Of a stretch of 64,000 nucleotides of DNA, positions 35,026 through 45,634 are shown in pieces. A program made the position numbers and the translations under genes. The stretch spans positions 132,570-196,569 of the forward strand of contig NZ_LMFP01000008.1 in assembly GCF_001426885.1 (NCBI RefSeq). Reading direction: 5' to 3'. The DNA comes from Pelomonas sp. Root1444. GTDB taxonomy: Bacteria > Pseudomonadota > Gammaproteobacteria > Burkholderiales > Burkholderiaceae_C. Numbering within the stretch: the stretch's first letter is position 1; the number at the start of each line of letters is the position of its first letter. Below the pieces are notes generated by a model, which was given only the letters and a program-made list of their open reading frames with translations, did no database searches and was not told where the DNA came from.

Positions 35026-35090
35026 GCGCGCGCGCTGAACCCAGACTCCCTACGAACCGCCGGGCCCCCAAAGCCCGGCGGTTTTTTGTT
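35005..35090 (+). terminator. aroG attenuator: terminator and competing antiterminator
   Basis: Terminator: ACCGCCGGGC (35056-35065) and GCCCGGCGGT (35073-35082) form a perfect ten-base stem followed by TTTTTTGTTTT. Antiterminator: CCCGGCGGT inside the leader frame (35005-35013) is perfectly complementary to ACCGCCGGG (35056-35064), so the two structures exclude each other. A weaker GGAGAGTC / GACTCC pairing (from about 35013 to 35049) could act as pause hairpin. After the terminator there are three further small hairpins up to 35155, then the aroG ribosome binding site. Confidence 0.75.
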
Positions 35091-35179
35091 TTCGGCCGGC
35101 GCTTTGCGCCTTAACTTTGCTCCGCAAAGTGAGCCTGCAACGCAACGGCAAGCCGTTGTCATTTCCTGAGGTAACCACG

Positions 35180-36308
<1,129 letters not shown>

Positions 36309-36319
<11 letters not shown>

Positions 36320-37319
36320 CGACCACCTTGCCGAAGGCGCCGCGCTCCAGGTGGGCCAGCGCCGCCGGCAGTTCATCGAAGCCATACGTGGCCGCGATGA
36401 CGGGCCGCAGGTCGGTGGCGTCGACGGCGCGCACCAGGTCCTCCAACGCGCGGCGGTGCCCCACGCCGATGCCCTGCACCGTCACACGGCCCAGTGCCAT
36501 CGCATAGAACGACGCGCTGAGCGTGGCGCCGCCCAGCATGCCGACCACCGAGACGCGGCCGCCCTGGCGCGCCGCCTGCAGCGAGCGGTCGAACGCCGGG
36601 CCGCCCGCCAGCTCGAGCACCTGGTCCACGCCGCGCCCGCCGGTCAGGCGGCGCACCTCGGCCGGCCAGTCGCTGTCGCGCAGCAGCGCCGCCTCGGCGC
36701 CCAGCGCCAGCACCTGCGCGCGCTTGTCCTCGCTGCCGGTGACGACGATGACCCGGGCGCCGTGCAGGCGCGCCAGCTGAAGGCCGAACAGCGCCACGCC
36801 GCCCGTGCCGTGGATCAACACGGTGTCGCCCGCGCGCAGCCCGCTGGTCTCGACCAGCGCGAACCAGGCGGTGAGTCCGGCGCAGGGGAGGGTGCTCGCT
36901 TCGGCCAGGCTCAGCGTCGCCGGCGCCGCGACGGCCCAGCTGGCGTCGATCAGCACGTGCGTGGCCAGCATGCCCGGGCCGGGGCCGCCCATCAGCACCG
37001 TGTCGCCCTGCCAGGCGCCGTCGATCCAGCCGCCCCAGAAGGTGTTGATCACGCGGTCGCCAGCGGCAAAGCGCGTCACGCCGGGGCCGGTGGCCAGCAC
37101 CGTGCCGGCCATGTCCGAGCCGGGCGTGAAGGGCAGCGGCACGTCCAGGCCCATGCCGTCCTGGACCATCAGCAGGTCGCGGTAGTTCAGGGCGACGGCG
37201 CCCACCTGCACCAGGATCTGCCCCGGGCCGGGGTCGGGCAAGGGGGCGGCGGTCTGTTCGAGATGGTCGCGGCCGAAGGCGGCGAGTTGCCAGCGGCGTG
37301 GTGCGGTCGTGTGTTGCAT
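36309..37319 (-). CDS. Zinc-type alcohol dehydrogenase / quinone oxidoreductase-like
   Basis: A 336-residue MDR-superfamily protein with a GroES-like N-domain (ALNYRDLLMVQDGMG) and a Rossmann domain with GTGGVALFGLQLARL. The cysteines that bind zinc in true alcohol dehydrogenases are missing, so it resembles zinc-independent NADPH:quinone or enoyl reductases. The start at 37319 has AAAGG upstream. It is divergent from a LysR regulator, the usual arrangement for a regulated reductase. Substrate unknown. Confidence 0.85.
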
Positions 37320-37347
37320 GGATGCCTTTCGCGAGGGAGAGGCGGTC

Positions 37348-37371
37348 ATGTTATTGACGATGTTATGGACG
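37348..37371. repeat. Tandem 12-base repeat in divergent control region
   Basis: ATGTTATTGACG is followed immediately by ATGTTATGGACG (one difference). It lies between the oxidoreductase start and the LysR start and is a plausible LysR binding site, with ATAAC-type half sites, but is not a standard T-N11-A palindrome. Confidence 0.35.
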
Positions 37372-37406
37372 CAGTGGTGGATAATTTTCTGATCACAGTC
37401 GCCGAA

Positions 37407-38351
37407 ATGTCGCCAATGGGTCAGCGTTTGCAAGGTATCGAGGAATTCGTCGCCGCGGTCGAGGCGGGGAGCTTCGCGCTGGCGGCGCAGCGGCTGCACG
37501 TGACCCGCTCGGCGGTGGCCAAAAGCATCGCGCGGCTGGAGGCCCGGCTGGCCACGCGCCTCTTCCAGCGCACCACGCGCAGCCAGAGCCTCACGCAGGA
37601 GGGCCACTGCTACTACGAACGCTGCCGGCGCGTGCTGGCCGAGCTGGACGCCGGCGAGGCGCTGGCCGACGCCGCGCGAGACACCGCCCGGGGTGTCGTG
37701 CGCGTCAGCATGCCGGCCATGCTCGGGCGGCTGAAGGTCGGGCCGCTGCTGATCGCGCTGGCACGCCAGCATCCGGGCATGACGCTGGAGCTCGGCTTCA
37801 CCGACCGCCATGTCGACCTGGTGGAGGAGGGCATCGACCTCGCGCTGCGCAGCGGCGAGCTGCCCGACACCGCCCAGCTCGTCGCCCGGCCGGTGGCCAT
37901 GCAATGGATGCTGCTGTGCGCCGCGCCCGCCTACCTGGCCCGGCATGGCCACCCCGCGGACCTCGGTGCCTTGCAGGCCGGCGGCCACGAGGCCGTCATG
38001 TACGCGCGCGACGGGCGGCTGTCGGCCTGGCGCTTCCACGATGCGGCGGCCCGGTTGGTCGAGGTGAGCCTGCCCTCGCGCATCCGCTGCGACAGCGCCG
38101 AGGTGCTGCTGCAGGCCGCCATCGGCGGCATGGGGCTGGCGCGGCTGCCGGCGTGGCTGGCGGCCGAGGCGCTGGCCGAGGGCACGCTGGTGCGGGTGTT
38201 CGACGAGCCGCAGCCCTTCGGCTTCCCCTTGCACCTGATCCGCCCGCAGAGCCGCTACCTGCCGATGAAGACGCGCGTTGTCATGGACTGGCTGGCCGCC
38301 GAGCTGCCGCCGCTGCTGGCCGGCGCGAAACCGTCGCCCGCCACCCCTTGA
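37407..38351 (+). CDS. LysR-family transcription regulator
   Basis: A 314-residue LysR regulator. The N-terminal winged helix has [35 protein letters not shown]; the C-terminal substrate-binding domain covers about residues 95-300. The start is uncertain: 37407, 37416 and 37365 are in frame; 37407 is preferred because an AT-rich -10-like GATAAT at 37380-37385 would otherwise lie inside the gene. Being divergent from the reductase at 36309-37319, it probably controls that gene and itself. The stop codon lies inside the sigma-32-like promoter of htpG. Confidence 0.85.
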   Translation: MSPMGQRLQGIEEFVAAVEAGSFALAAQRLHVTRSAVAKSIARLEARLATRLFQRTTRSQSLTQEGHCYYERCRRVLAELDAGEALADAARDTARGVVRVSMPAMLGRLKVGPLLIALARQHPGMTLELGFTDRHVDLVEEGIDLALRSGELPDTAQLVARPVAMQWMLLCAAPAYLARHGHPADLGALQAGGHEAVMYARDGRLSAWRFHDAAARLVEVSLPSRIRCDSAEVLLQAAIGGMGLARLPAWLAAEALAEGTLVRVFDEPQPFGFPLHLIRPQSRYLPMKTRVVMDWLAAELPPLLAGAKPSPATP

Positions 38352-38375
38352 AACCACCGGCGCCCGTCCTCATCT
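38347..38375 (+). promoter_or_regulatory. Sigma-32-like heat-shock promoter of htpG
   Basis: CTTGAAA (38347-38353), 14 bases, then CCTCATCT (38368-38375) matches the RpoH consensus CTTGAAA-N11-16-CCCCATNT with one mismatch. It would start transcription near 38382, about 50 bases before the htpG ATG. The -35 element overlaps the LysR stop codon. Confidence 0.7.
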
Positions 38376-38433
38376 GGCGCCGGTCGCCCGCGGCATGCGC
38401 CGCATTCCTGTTTTTCCTGTCCTTCAGCAAGCC

Positions 38434-40317
38434 ATGAGCCAAAAACAAACCCACGCTTTCCAGGCCGAAGTCAAACAGATCCTGCACCTCGTCACGCACT
38501 CGCTGTACTCCAACAAGGAGATCTTCCTGCGCGAGCTGGTGTCCAACGCCAGCGACGCCTGCGACAAGCTGCGCTTCGAGGCGCTGGACAACGCCGCGTT
38601 GTGGGAGGACCAGCCCAACCTGGAGGTGCGCATCAGCTTCGACGAGGACGCCAAGACGCTCACCATCAGCGACAACGGCATCGGCATGAGCGCCGAGGAG
38701 GCCGCGGCCCATCTCGGCACCATCGCCAAGAGCGGCACGCGCGAATTCATGGCCAAGCTGGAGGGCGACCAGAAGAAGGACGCCCAGTTGATCGGCCAGT
38801 TCGGCGTGGGCTTCTACTCCGGCTTCATCGTCGCCGACCGCATCACCGTCGAGACCCGCCGCGCCGGGCTGCCGGCCGACCAGGGCGTGCGCTGGAGCAG
38901 CGAGGGCACGGGCGAATACGACATCGAGACCCTCAGCAAGCCGGGCCGCGGCACCGATGTCATCCTGCACCTGCGCGAGGGCGAGGAAGAGTTCCTGAAG
39001 ACATGGCGCGTCAAGTCGACCATCGCCAAGTACAGCGACCACATCTCCCTGCCCATCCTGATGAAGAAGGAGACCTGGGACGCCGAAGCCGCCAAGCAGG
39101 TCCTCACCGACGAGTGGGAGCCGGTCAACAAGGCGTCGGCATTGTGGAGCCGCAGCAAGAGCGAGATTTCCGAGGAGCAGTACCAGGAGTTCTACAAGCA
39201 GATCAGCCACGACAGCGAGGCGCCGCTGGCGTACACGCACAACCGCGTGGAGGGCCGCAGCGAGTACACCCAGCTGCTCTACATCCCGGCCAAGGCGCCG
39301 TTCGACCTGTGGAACCGCGACAAGCGCGGCGGCGTGAAGCTGTACGTGAAGCGCGTCTTCATCATGGACGACGCCGAAGCGCTGATGCCGGTGTACCTGC
39401 GCTTCGTCAAGGGCGTCATCGACTCGGCCGACCTGCCGCTGAACGTGAGCCGCGAGCTGCTGCAGGAAAGCCGCGACGTGAAGGCCATCCGCGAGGGCTC
39501 GACCAAGCGCGTGCTGGGCATGCTGGAAAGCCTGGCCAACAGTGAGGACGAAGCCGAGCGCGCCAAGTACGCCGCCTTCTGGAAGGACTTCGGCCAGGTG
39601 CTGAAGGAAGGCATCGGCGAAGACCACCAGAACCAGGAGCGCCTGGCCAAGCTGTTCCGCTTCGCGTCCACGCATGCCGACGAGAACGTCAGCCTGGCGG
39701 ACTACCTGTCGCGCATGAAGGAGGGCCAGGAGGTCATCTACTACATCACTGCCGATTCGCTGGCCGCGGCCAAGCACAGCCCGCAGCTGGAGATCTTCCG
39801 CAAGAAGGGCATCGAAGTGCTGCTGCTGGTGGACCGCGTTGACGAGTGGATGCTCAGCCACCTCTACGAGTTCGAGGGCAAGCAGTTGCAGTCCGTCGCC
39901 AAGGGCGCGGTGGACCTGGGCAAGCTGCTGGACGAGGACGAGAAGAAGAAGGCCGACGAGACCGCTGAGAACCTGAAGCCGCTGCTGGACAAGCTCAAGG
40001 ACGCGCTCAAGGACCGCGCCAAGGACGTGCGCGTGACGACCCGCCTGGTCGACTCGCCCGCCTGCATCGTGGTCGAGGAGGGCGACATGAGCGGCCACCT
40101 GGCACGCCTGCTGAAGCAGGCCGGCCAGAACGCGCCGGAGTCCAAGCCCACGCTGGAGATCAACGCCGAACACGCGCTGGTCAAGAAGCTGGATGGCAAC
40201 GCGCATTTCGACGACCTGGCCCAGGTGCTGTTCGACCAGGCCGTGCTGGCCGAGGGCGGCCACCTGGAAGACCCGGCCGCCTACGTGAAGCGCGTCAACG
40301 CGTTGCTGACGGGTTGA
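38434..40317 (+). CDS. htpG: Molecular chaperone HtpG (Hsp90)
   Basis: A 627-residue Hsp90 homologue: N-terminal GHKL ATPase with [25 protein letters not shown] and GQFGVGFYS, a middle domain with the [13 protein letters not shown] segment, and a C-terminal dimerisation domain. All nucleotide-binding residues are present. Length is normal for bacteria. The predicted RpoH promoter fits heat-shock induction. A DUF167 gene begins at its stop codon and is cotranscribed. Confidence 0.96.
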   Translation: MSQKQTHAFQAEVKQILHLVTHSLYSNKEIFLRELVSNASDACDKLRFEALDNAALWEDQPNLEVRISFDEDAKTLTISDNGIGMSAEEAAAHLGTIAKSGTREFMAKLEGDQKKDAQLIGQFGVGFYSGFIVADRITVETRRAGLPADQGVRWSSEGTGEYDIETLSKPGRGTDVILHLREGEEEFLKTWRVKSTIAKYSDHISLPILMKKETWDAEAAKQVLTDEWEPVNKASALWSRSKSEISEEQYQEFYKQISHDSEAPLAYTHNRVEGRSEYTQLLYIPAKAPFDLWNRDKRGGVKLYVKRVFIMDDAEALMPVYLRFVKGVIDSADLPLNVSRELLQESRDVKAIREGSTKRVLGMLESLANSEDEAERAKYAAFWKDFGQVLKEGIGEDHQNQERLAKLFRFASTHADENVSLADYLSRMKEGQEVIYYITADSLAAAKHSPQLEIFRKKGIEVLLLVDRVDEWMLSHLYEFEGKQLQSVAKGAVDLGKLLDEDEKKKADETAENLKPLLDKLKDALKDRAKDVRVTTRLVDSPACIVVEEGDMSGHLARLLKQAGQNAPESKPTLEINAEHALVKKLDGNAHFDDLAQVLFDQAVLAEGGHLEDPAAYVKRVNALLTG

Positions 40318-40553
40318 CCACCACGACGCTACAGCTCAAGGCCAAGCCCGGATCGTCGCGGTCCGAGCTGGTCCAGGAGCCGGACGGCACCTGGACCGCC
40401 TGGCTGAAGTCGCCGCCGGTGGACGGCAAGGCCAATGCCGAACTGATCGCGCTGGTGGCCAAGCGCTTCGGCTGCGCGAAGTCCGCCGTCAGCATCCACA
40501 GCGGCGGTGGCTCGCGCTTCAAGCGCGTGCGTGTGGAGACGCCCGCGGCCTAG
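40314..40553 (+). CDS. DUF167/YggU-family protein
   Basis: A 79-residue protein with the family motif [21 protein letters not shown] followed by [12 protein letters not shown]. The start is TTG at 40314, embedded in the TTGA that contains the htpG stop, so translation is coupled. Function of the family is unknown. Its stop overlaps the end of the convergent esterase gene by four bases. Confidence 0.8.
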   Translation: MTTTTLQLKAKPGSSRSELVQEPDGTWTAWLKSPPVDGKANAELIALVAKRFGCAKSAVSIHSGGGSRFKRVRVETPAA

Positions 40554-41608
40554 CCGGCCAGGAAGAAGCGCAGCATCTCCGCGCTGGCGTCGGGCCCGCG
40601 CGCATCCGCATAGGAGCCCGCCGGGTCACCGCCCGACCAGGCGTGGCCGGCGCCATGCACCAGCCACTGTTCGGTCACGACCCGGCCTTGCGCATCCTTG
40701 TGCAGCCGGCGCGTGCAGCTGCGCCCGCCTGACGTCACGGACGGCTGTTCGTCGACGCTGATTGCGTCGGCGCCATGGCCCGCGGCCACCTGGTCGGCGT
40801 TGCGGGGGTGGACGGTCGCATCGGCATCGCCGTGAAAGACGATCAGGCGGACGCCGGACTTGGCCTTGCCGGCCGGGGCGCCGCCGCCCTGGCCCTGCAT
40901 CGCCGCCAGTGCACCCGGCAGATCGCGGGCGGCACCGGCAGCAAGGCCCGAATGGACGCCGGCCGCGGCGAACACGTCGGGATGCGTCGTCGCGAGGATG
41001 GCCGCCATCGCGCCGCCCGCCGACAGGCCGGCCACGAAGATGCGGGAAGGATCGACGCCGTGGCTGGCCGCGATGTGCCTGGCCATCGCGGCCAGGATGG
41101 CCGGCTCACCGCGCTCGCGCCCCTGATGGTTGTGCTTGAACCAGTTCCAGCAGCCCTGGGCATTCGCCTGGCGCACCTGCGCGGGGTAGAGCACCAGCAC
41201 GTTGTGCGCCGCCGCGAGCGTGTTCATGCGTGTGCCGCGCGCGAAGTCGTCGGGATTTTGCGTGCAGCCGTGCAGCATGACGATCAACGCTTGCGGCCTC
41301 TGCGCCTGTGCTGCCGGGATGAACAGCCGGTAGTCGCGCGCGCCGGCCCGGTGGGCGAAATGGCCGGCGATGAACTGCGCCGCGGTCTGAGCCTGCGGCG
41401 CCGCCGCCGCCGCCGGCACGTCGCGTTCAATGACGCGGGCCTCGACATCGATGACGCCATCGTCCGTCCTGGGTACCGGCGCAGGGGCGGCGCTGCGCTC
41501 CAGCGCAGCGGTGATGGCCGCCATGGCGGCCTGGAGGTCGCCGGCGCGCGTGTGCGCCGTGGCGTCTTTCATCAACTGGCTGAACTGGGGATGCATGGGA
41601 ACTTTCAT
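40550..41608 (-). CDS. PHB depolymerase-family esterase, no signal peptide
   Basis: A 352-residue alpha/beta hydrolase of the short-chain PHA depolymerase (LpqC/Esterase_PHB) family. The oxyanion motif is MLHGCTQNPDDFA (111-123), the nucleophile S196 lies in GLSAGGA, the acid in FHGDADATVHP and the catalytic His in GAGHAWSGG. There is no signal peptide; the first 90 residues are a helical, Ala-rich extension, so the enzyme is likely cytoplasmic or granule-associated. A CopG-type gene lies 17 bases upstream in the same direction. Substrate could be intracellular PHB or another ester. Confidence 0.85.
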   Translation of the reverse strand: MKVPMHPQFSQLMKDATAHTRAGDLQAAMAAITAALERSAAPAPVPRTDDGVIDVEARVIERDVPAAAAAPQAQTAAQFIAGHFAHRAGARDYRLFIPAAQAQRPQALIVMLHGCTQNPDDFARGTRMNTLAAAHNVLVLYPAQVRQANAQGCWNWFKHNHQGRERGEPAILAAMARHIAASHGVDPSRIFVAGLSAGGAMAAILATTHPDVFAAAGVHSGLAAGAARDLPGALAAMQGQGGGAPAGKAKSGVRLIVFHGDADATVHPRNADQVAAGHGADAISVDEQPSVTSGGRSCTRRLHKDAQGRVVTEQWLVHGAGHAWSGGDPAGSYADARGPDASAEMLRFFLAG

Positions 41609-41625
41609 GGTGTTGCCGGGTGGCG

Positions 41626-42048
41626 TCAGAGCAGGCGCCCGACAAGGGCCGTCTTCACGGCGGGGCTGGCATGGAGGGCGCCCAGCACGGTGAGCGATTC
41701 GATGGTCGCCAGCGCCAGCTCGGGCGTGACGTCGGGTGCGATGACCGCCAGGCCCAGCACGCGGATCTGCAGCTTCTGCCCCGAAGCCAGCACCTCGCCC
41801 AGGTCTGCGGCGCTGAACTGCTGGATGCCCAGCACGATGCGCTTGCGCGTGACGACCTGGCGCACGACATCCGCATGCGTGGCGATCTGGTTGCGGATGG
41901 CCGTGCGGATCAAGTCGGTCCGGTTGGCATAGAAGCCTTCCTGGACCAGCAGGTCGATCTGGCCCAGGTCGACGCAACCGATGTTGATGGTCAGCTTTTC
42001 GTCGACCGGTTTGGCGGCCTTGGGTGAGAGCAGGGGTGAAGCAGGCAT
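41626..42048 (-). CDS. CopG/ribbon-helix-helix family protein
   Basis: A 140-residue protein with an N-terminal ribbon-helix-helix (KLTINIGCVDLGQIDLLV then GFYANRTDLIRTAIRNQI, residues about 17-60) and a C-terminal domain of unknown function. It is probably a DNA-binding regulator of itself and of the esterase gene immediately downstream. The start at 42048 was chosen because an AT-rich promoter-like stretch (TATTCT on the minus strand, near 42082-42100) lies about 40 bases upstream; in-frame starts at 42066 and TTG 42081 are possible. Confidence 0.7.
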   Translation of the reverse strand: MPASPLLSPKAAKPVDEKLTINIGCVDLGQIDLLVQEGFYANRTDLIRTAIRNQIATHADVVRQVVTRKRIVLGIQQFSAADLGEVLASGQKLQIRVLGLAVIAPDVTPELALATIESLTVLGALHASPAVKTALVGRLL

Positions 42049-42238
42049 GGCGCCATCATGCGCCATCCAAGTGGAATCCAAGAATATTATTTTTAGAAGG
42101 CGCGCCGGTTCGCCCTGGCTTTACGCGCGCTTTGCACGGATTTGTGACAGCAATGCGACAACACCCGCTGTTGCGGACTTCCGCCCGCGGGCACTCGCGG
42201 CTACCCTCCTAGGGTTTTTACCGAGCCGCCGTCATTTC

Positions 42239-42847
42239 ATGGTTCTGAGTGAGTCCTGCGAGCCTGTTGCCCCCGTGCCGGCAGCCATGGTCACCCGTCG
42301 CCTGGTGTTGCGTCCGCCCAGGGAGGGCGATCTCGACACGTTGATGGCGCTGTACGCCGACCCCGCCGTGACGCGCTTCTGTGCCGCCGCGACGCCGCAC
42401 GGCCGCGCGGCGACCGAGGCGCAGTTGCAGGCGTGGATCACGCATTGGCAGGCTCGCGGCTTCGGCCACTGGGCGATCGCCGAGCGCGAGCAGCCTGAGC
42501 AGCTGATCGGCTTCGGCGGGCTGATGCACCGCAGCGTGGCGGGCCATGGCGGCCTCTATCTCTACTACCGCATCACGCCGCAGGCCTGGGGCCGCGGGCT
42601 GGCGTCCGAGATGGCGCTGTACGGGATCGCCCAAGCCTTCGAGCAGCGCCACGAAGGTTCGGTCGTTGCCGCCGTGCTGCCCAACAACGTGCCCACGCGC
42701 AAGACGCTGGAAGGCCTGGGCCTGCGCCTGAAGGGCACGCTGGCCGATGGCCCCGGCAGCGCTGCGGCGCTGTTGTACGAGCTGACCGCCAACCGCTGGG
42801 CCACGCTTCCCCGCGTCGAGCCCGAAGCTGTCGCCTTCGCGGCCTGA
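42239..42847 (+). CDS. GNAT-family N-acetyltransferase (RimJ/RimL-like)
   Basis: A 202-residue acetyltransferase: TRRLVLRPPREGDLDTLMALYADP opening, then YRITPQAWGRGLASEMALYGIAQAF, which contains the acetyl-CoA pyrophosphate loop (QAWGRGLA), and VVAAVLPNNVPTRKTLEGLGLR. This is the RimJ/RimL pattern, so protein N-termini, antibiotics or small amines are possible substrates. The start at 42239 or at 42287 are both plausible. The last bases lie four bases from the end of the convergent Crp-like gene. Confidence 0.8.
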   Translation: MVLSESCEPVAPVPAAMVTRRLVLRPPREGDLDTLMALYADPAVTRFCAAATPHGRAATEAQLQAWITHWQARGFGHWAIAEREQPEQLIGFGGLMHRSVAGHGGLYLYYRITPQAWGRGLASEMALYGIAQAFEQRHEGSVVAAVLPNNVPTRKTLEGLGLRLKGTLADGPGSAAALLYELTANRWATLPRVEPEAVAFAA

Positions 42848-42851
42848 GCCT

Positions 42852-43571
42852 TCAGCCGGCCGCGTCCGGGAAGCGCCGCAGGCCGGCAAGGTCCAGCACC
42901 CGCAGGCCGCCGTACTCGATGCGGATCAGCCCGGCGGCGTCCAGCCGGTGCAGCGCCTGGTTCACGCGCTGGCGTGACAAGCCCACCAAATAGCCCAATT
43001 CCTGCTGCGTGATGCGCAGCCAGTTCCCCACGCCTGGGTACAGCGTCGGGTGAAAGAGGGCGGCGAGGTTGCGTGCCACGCGCACGTCCGGGTCGTGGAT
43101 GCGATCGGTCTCCCGCGCGGCGATGAACTGGCCCAGGCGCTCGTTCAGCTGGTCCAGCACGAAGCGGTTGAAGGCGATGCTGCCGTCCAGCAGCGCGTGG
43201 AAGCTGGTGATGGGCAGGCCGGCGACGACGCTGGGGCGCAGCGCCTGGATGTTGTAACGGTAGACCTCGCGCTTGAGCAGCGTGCCCTCGCCAAACCAGC
43301 CGCCCGGCGGCACGCCGGTGAAGGTGACCGCCTGGCCCAGCGAGTCGTCGTTGTTCATCTTCAGCAAGCCGTCGACGACGCCGAACCAGAACGTGGCCGG
43401 CCGGCCGATGCGGCACAGGCGCTCGCCGGGTTCGGCATCCGCCACCTCCAGCGTGCTGACGGCGAGTTCGCGCTGACCGCCGTCGAGCAGCCTGAGCCAG
43501 GGGATGGCATCGAGCTCGGTCGGCGTCGGCCGGCGCGCGCGCTGGCGCAAAGGCACTGGGGTGTCGGCCAT
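42852..43571 (-). CDS. Crp/Fnr-family transcription regulator
   Basis: A 239-residue regulator with an N-terminal cyclic-nucleotide-type sensor barrel (about 25-140) and a C-terminal Crp-type winged helix with LRITQQELGYLVGLSRQRVNQALHRL. The recognition helix reads SRQRVNQ, unlike the ESR pattern of the regulator at 6754, so it binds a different site. There is no Fe-S cysteine cluster. It is divergent from the acyl-CoA ligase / Liv operon and could control it; an inverted repeat lies between the two. Confidence 0.85.
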   Translation of the reverse strand: MADTPVPLRQRARRPTPTELDAIPWLRLLDGGQRELAVSTLEVADAEPGERLCRIGRPATFWFGVVDGLLKMNNDDSLGQAVTFTGVPPGGWFGEGTLLKREVYRYNIQALRPSVVAGLPITSFHALLDGSIAFNRFVLDQLNERLGQFIAARETDRIHDPDVRVARNLAALFHPTLYPGVGNWLRITQQELGYLVGLSRQRVNQALHRLDAAGLIRIEYGGLRVLDLAGLRRFPDAAG

Positions 43572-43604
43572 GCGGGAAAGTCTGGGCCGTGAAGACCCGT
43601 AAAT

Positions 43605-43620
43605 TGTCGTCGTACCGACA
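43605..43620. promoter_or_regulatory. Inverted repeat between Crp-like gene and ligase operon
   Basis: TGTCG-TCGTAC-CGACA: five-base arms, six-base spacer, 34 bases upstream of the regulator start and 71 bases before the ligase start at 43691. Candidate operator for the adjacent Crp-like regulator. Confidence 0.35.
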
Positions 43621-43658
43621 GATGGGCGTCAAAGTCCTGCTCAGAATCGGCGCACAGA

Positions 43659-43676
43659 CGCGGGCTCCAGCCCGCG
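43659..43676 (+). promoter_or_regulatory. 5' leader stem-loop before acyl-CoA ligase
   Basis: CGCGGGC-TCCA-GCCCGCG is a perfect seven-base stem with a tetraloop. It ends four bases before the GGAGACA ribosome binding site (43681), so it may affect translation or mRNA stability. Confidence 0.4.
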
Positions 43677-43690
43677 CAACGGAGACAGGC

Positions 43691-45634
43691 TTGACGACCT
43701 TTCCAAGGCTCTTGCTCGACCACGCGGCCCGCCGGCCCGACGCGCCCGCGTTGCGCGAGAAAGCCTTCGGCGTGTGGCAGACGCTGACCTGGGCGGAGCT
43801 CGCCGCGCTGGTGCGGGAGCTGGCGCTGGGCCTCGCGGCCGCGGGCCTGCGGCGTGGTGAGCATCTCGTCGTCGTCGGCGAGAACCGCCCACGGCTCTAC
43901 GCGACCATGCTGGCCGCGCAATCCCTGGGCGCCATCCCGGTGCCGCTGTACCAGGATGCCGTCGCCGCCGAGTTCGTCTTCCCACTCAACAACGCGGAGG
44001 TCGCCTTCGCCGTCGTCGAGGACCAAGAGCAGGTGGACAAGATGCTGGAGCTGCGCGCGCAATGCCCGCAGCTCGGGCGCATCTGGTTCGACGATCCGCG
44101 CGGCCTGCGCAATTACGACGAGCCGGGCCTGGCATCGCTGGACGAATTGATCCTGCAGGGCCGCGCCGCCCACGATGAGCGGCCGGCGTGGTTCGCCGCC
44201 GAGGTCGAGGCCGGCCACAAGGACGATGTCGCGGCACTGTTCTTCACCTCCGGCACGACCGGCCATCCCAAGGGCGTCATGCACACGCATGCGACGCTGA
44301 TCGACCGCGCCGAAGCGGGCATGCGCTTCGACCGGCTGACCGATCGCGAGGAGGTGCTGGCCTACCTGCCGCCCGCCTGGGTGGGGCAGAACATCTTCAG
44401 CTTTGCGCAGTGGCTGGCGGTCGGCTACGTCGTCAACTGCCCGGAATCCTCGTCCACGGTCAGCATCGACCTGAAGGAGATCGGGCCGACCTACTACTTC
44501 GCGCCGCCGCGGGTCTTCGAGGGCTTGCTGACGACGGTGATGATCCGCATGGAGGACGCCTCCGCCCTCAAGCGCTGGTTGTTCGACCGCTGCATGACGC
44601 TGGCCCGCTGGGTGGGCACGCGGCTGATGGACGGCCAGGCCGTGGGCCTGCTGGACCGCCTGGCTTACGCGTTAGGCAACGTGCTGGTCTACGGCCCGCT
44701 GCGCAACACGCTGGGCTTCTCGCGCGTGCGCGTCGCCTACACGGCCGGCGAGGCCATCGGGCCCGACCTGTTCAGCTTCTACCGCGCCATCGGCATCAAC
44801 CTCAAGCAGCTCTACGGCTCGACGGAGACGGCCGTGTTCGTCTGCCTGCAGCCCGACCATGAGGCGCGCGCCGACACGGTGGGGGTGCCCATCGAGGGCG
44901 TGGAGATCAAGCTGACCGACGGCGGCGAGCTGCTGGTGCGTTCGCCGGGCCTGCTCAAGGGCTACTACAAGAACGATGCGGCGACCGCCGAGGCGTTGAC
45001 GCCGGACGGCTGGTTCCACACCGGCGACGCCGGCTTCCTGACGCCGGGCGGCCACCTGAAGATCATCGACCGCGCCAAGGACGTGGGGCGCCTCGCAGGC
45101 GGCGCCTTCGACGGCGCGATGTTTGCGCCCAAGTATGTGGAGAACAAGCTGAAGTTCTTTCCGCACATCAAGGAGGCGGTCTGCTTCGGCGATGCGCGCG
45201 AGAAGGTCTGCGCCTTCATCAACATCGACTTCGAGGCGGTGGGCAACTGGGCCGAGCGGCGCAACCTGCCGTACGCCGGCTACACCGACCTCGCGCAACG
45301 CGCCGAGGTCTATGCGTTGATCCTCGATTGCGTGGAGAAGGTCAATGCCGACCTCGCGCAGGACGAACTGCTGGCGGGCAGCCAGATCAGCCGCTTCCTC
45401 ATCCTGCACAAGGAGCTGGACGCCGACGACGGCGAGCTGACGCGCACCCGCAAGGTCAGGCGCGGCGCGATCGCCGAGAAGTACGGCGTGCTGATCGACG
45501 CGCTCTACGGCGGCAAGGCGTCGCAGTACATCGAGACGCAGGTGAAGTTCGAGGACGGCCGCACGGCCATCGTGGCGGCGGACCTGCGCATCGCCGAGGC
45601 GCGCACGTTTCCGGCCGTGAGGAGCGCCGCATGA
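43691..45634 (+). CDS. AMP-forming acyl-CoA synthetase
   Basis: A 647-residue ANL-superfamily ligase of the long-chain acyl-CoA synthetase (FAA1/FadD15-like) type. The phosphate loop LFFTSGTTGHPKGVMHTH is intact, followed by YGSTETAV and GWFHTGDAGFLTPGGHLKIIDRAKD. It activates a carboxylic acid to its CoA ester. The TTG at 43691 is preferred because GGAGACA lies just upstream and the N-terminus then begins TTFPRLLLDHAARRP as in relatives. Its stop overlaps the start of the next ABC ATPase gene, so ligase and importer are coupled. Substrate could be an aromatic, branched or long-chain acid. Confidence 0.88.
   Translation: MTTFPRLLLDHAARRPDAPALREKAFGVWQTLTWAELAALVRELALGLAAAGLRRGEHLVVVGENRPRLYATMLAAQSLGAIPVPLYQDAVAAEFVFPLNNAEVAFAVVEDQEQVDKMLELRAQCPQLGRIWFDDPRGLRNYDEPGLASLDELILQGRAAHDERPAWFAAEVEAGHKDDVAALFFTSGTTGHPKGVMHTHATLIDRAEAGMRFDRLTDREEVLAYLPPAWVGQNIFSFAQWLAVGYVVNCPESSSTVSIDLKEIGPTYYFAPPRVFEGLLTTVMIRMEDASALKRWLFDRCMTLARWVGTRLMDGQAVGLLDRLAYALGNVLVYGPLRNTLGFSRVRVAYTAGEAIGPDLFSFYRAIGINLKQLYGSTETAVFVCLQPDHEARADTVGVPIEGVEIKLTDGGELLVRSPGLLKGYYKNDAATAEALTPDGWFHTGDAGFLTPGGHLKIIDRAKDVGRLAGGAFDGAMFAPKYVENKLKFFPHIKEAVCFGDAREKVCAFINIDFEAVGNWAERRNLPYAGYTDLAQRAEVYALILDCVEKVNADLAQDELLAGSQISRFLILHKELDADDGELTRTRKVRRGAIAEKYGVLIDALYGGKASQYIETQVKFEDGRTAIVAADLRIAEARTFPAVRSAA

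Noticed and set aside
37348..37385. TTGACG ... GATAAT as a sigma-70 promoter for LysR
   Set aside because: The spacing is about 20 bases, too long for a standard promoter.
37365..37406. Longer LysR start at 37365
   Set aside because: It would place an AT-rich -10-like element and the divergent control region inside the gene and adds residues not typical of the family; it cannot be fully excluded.
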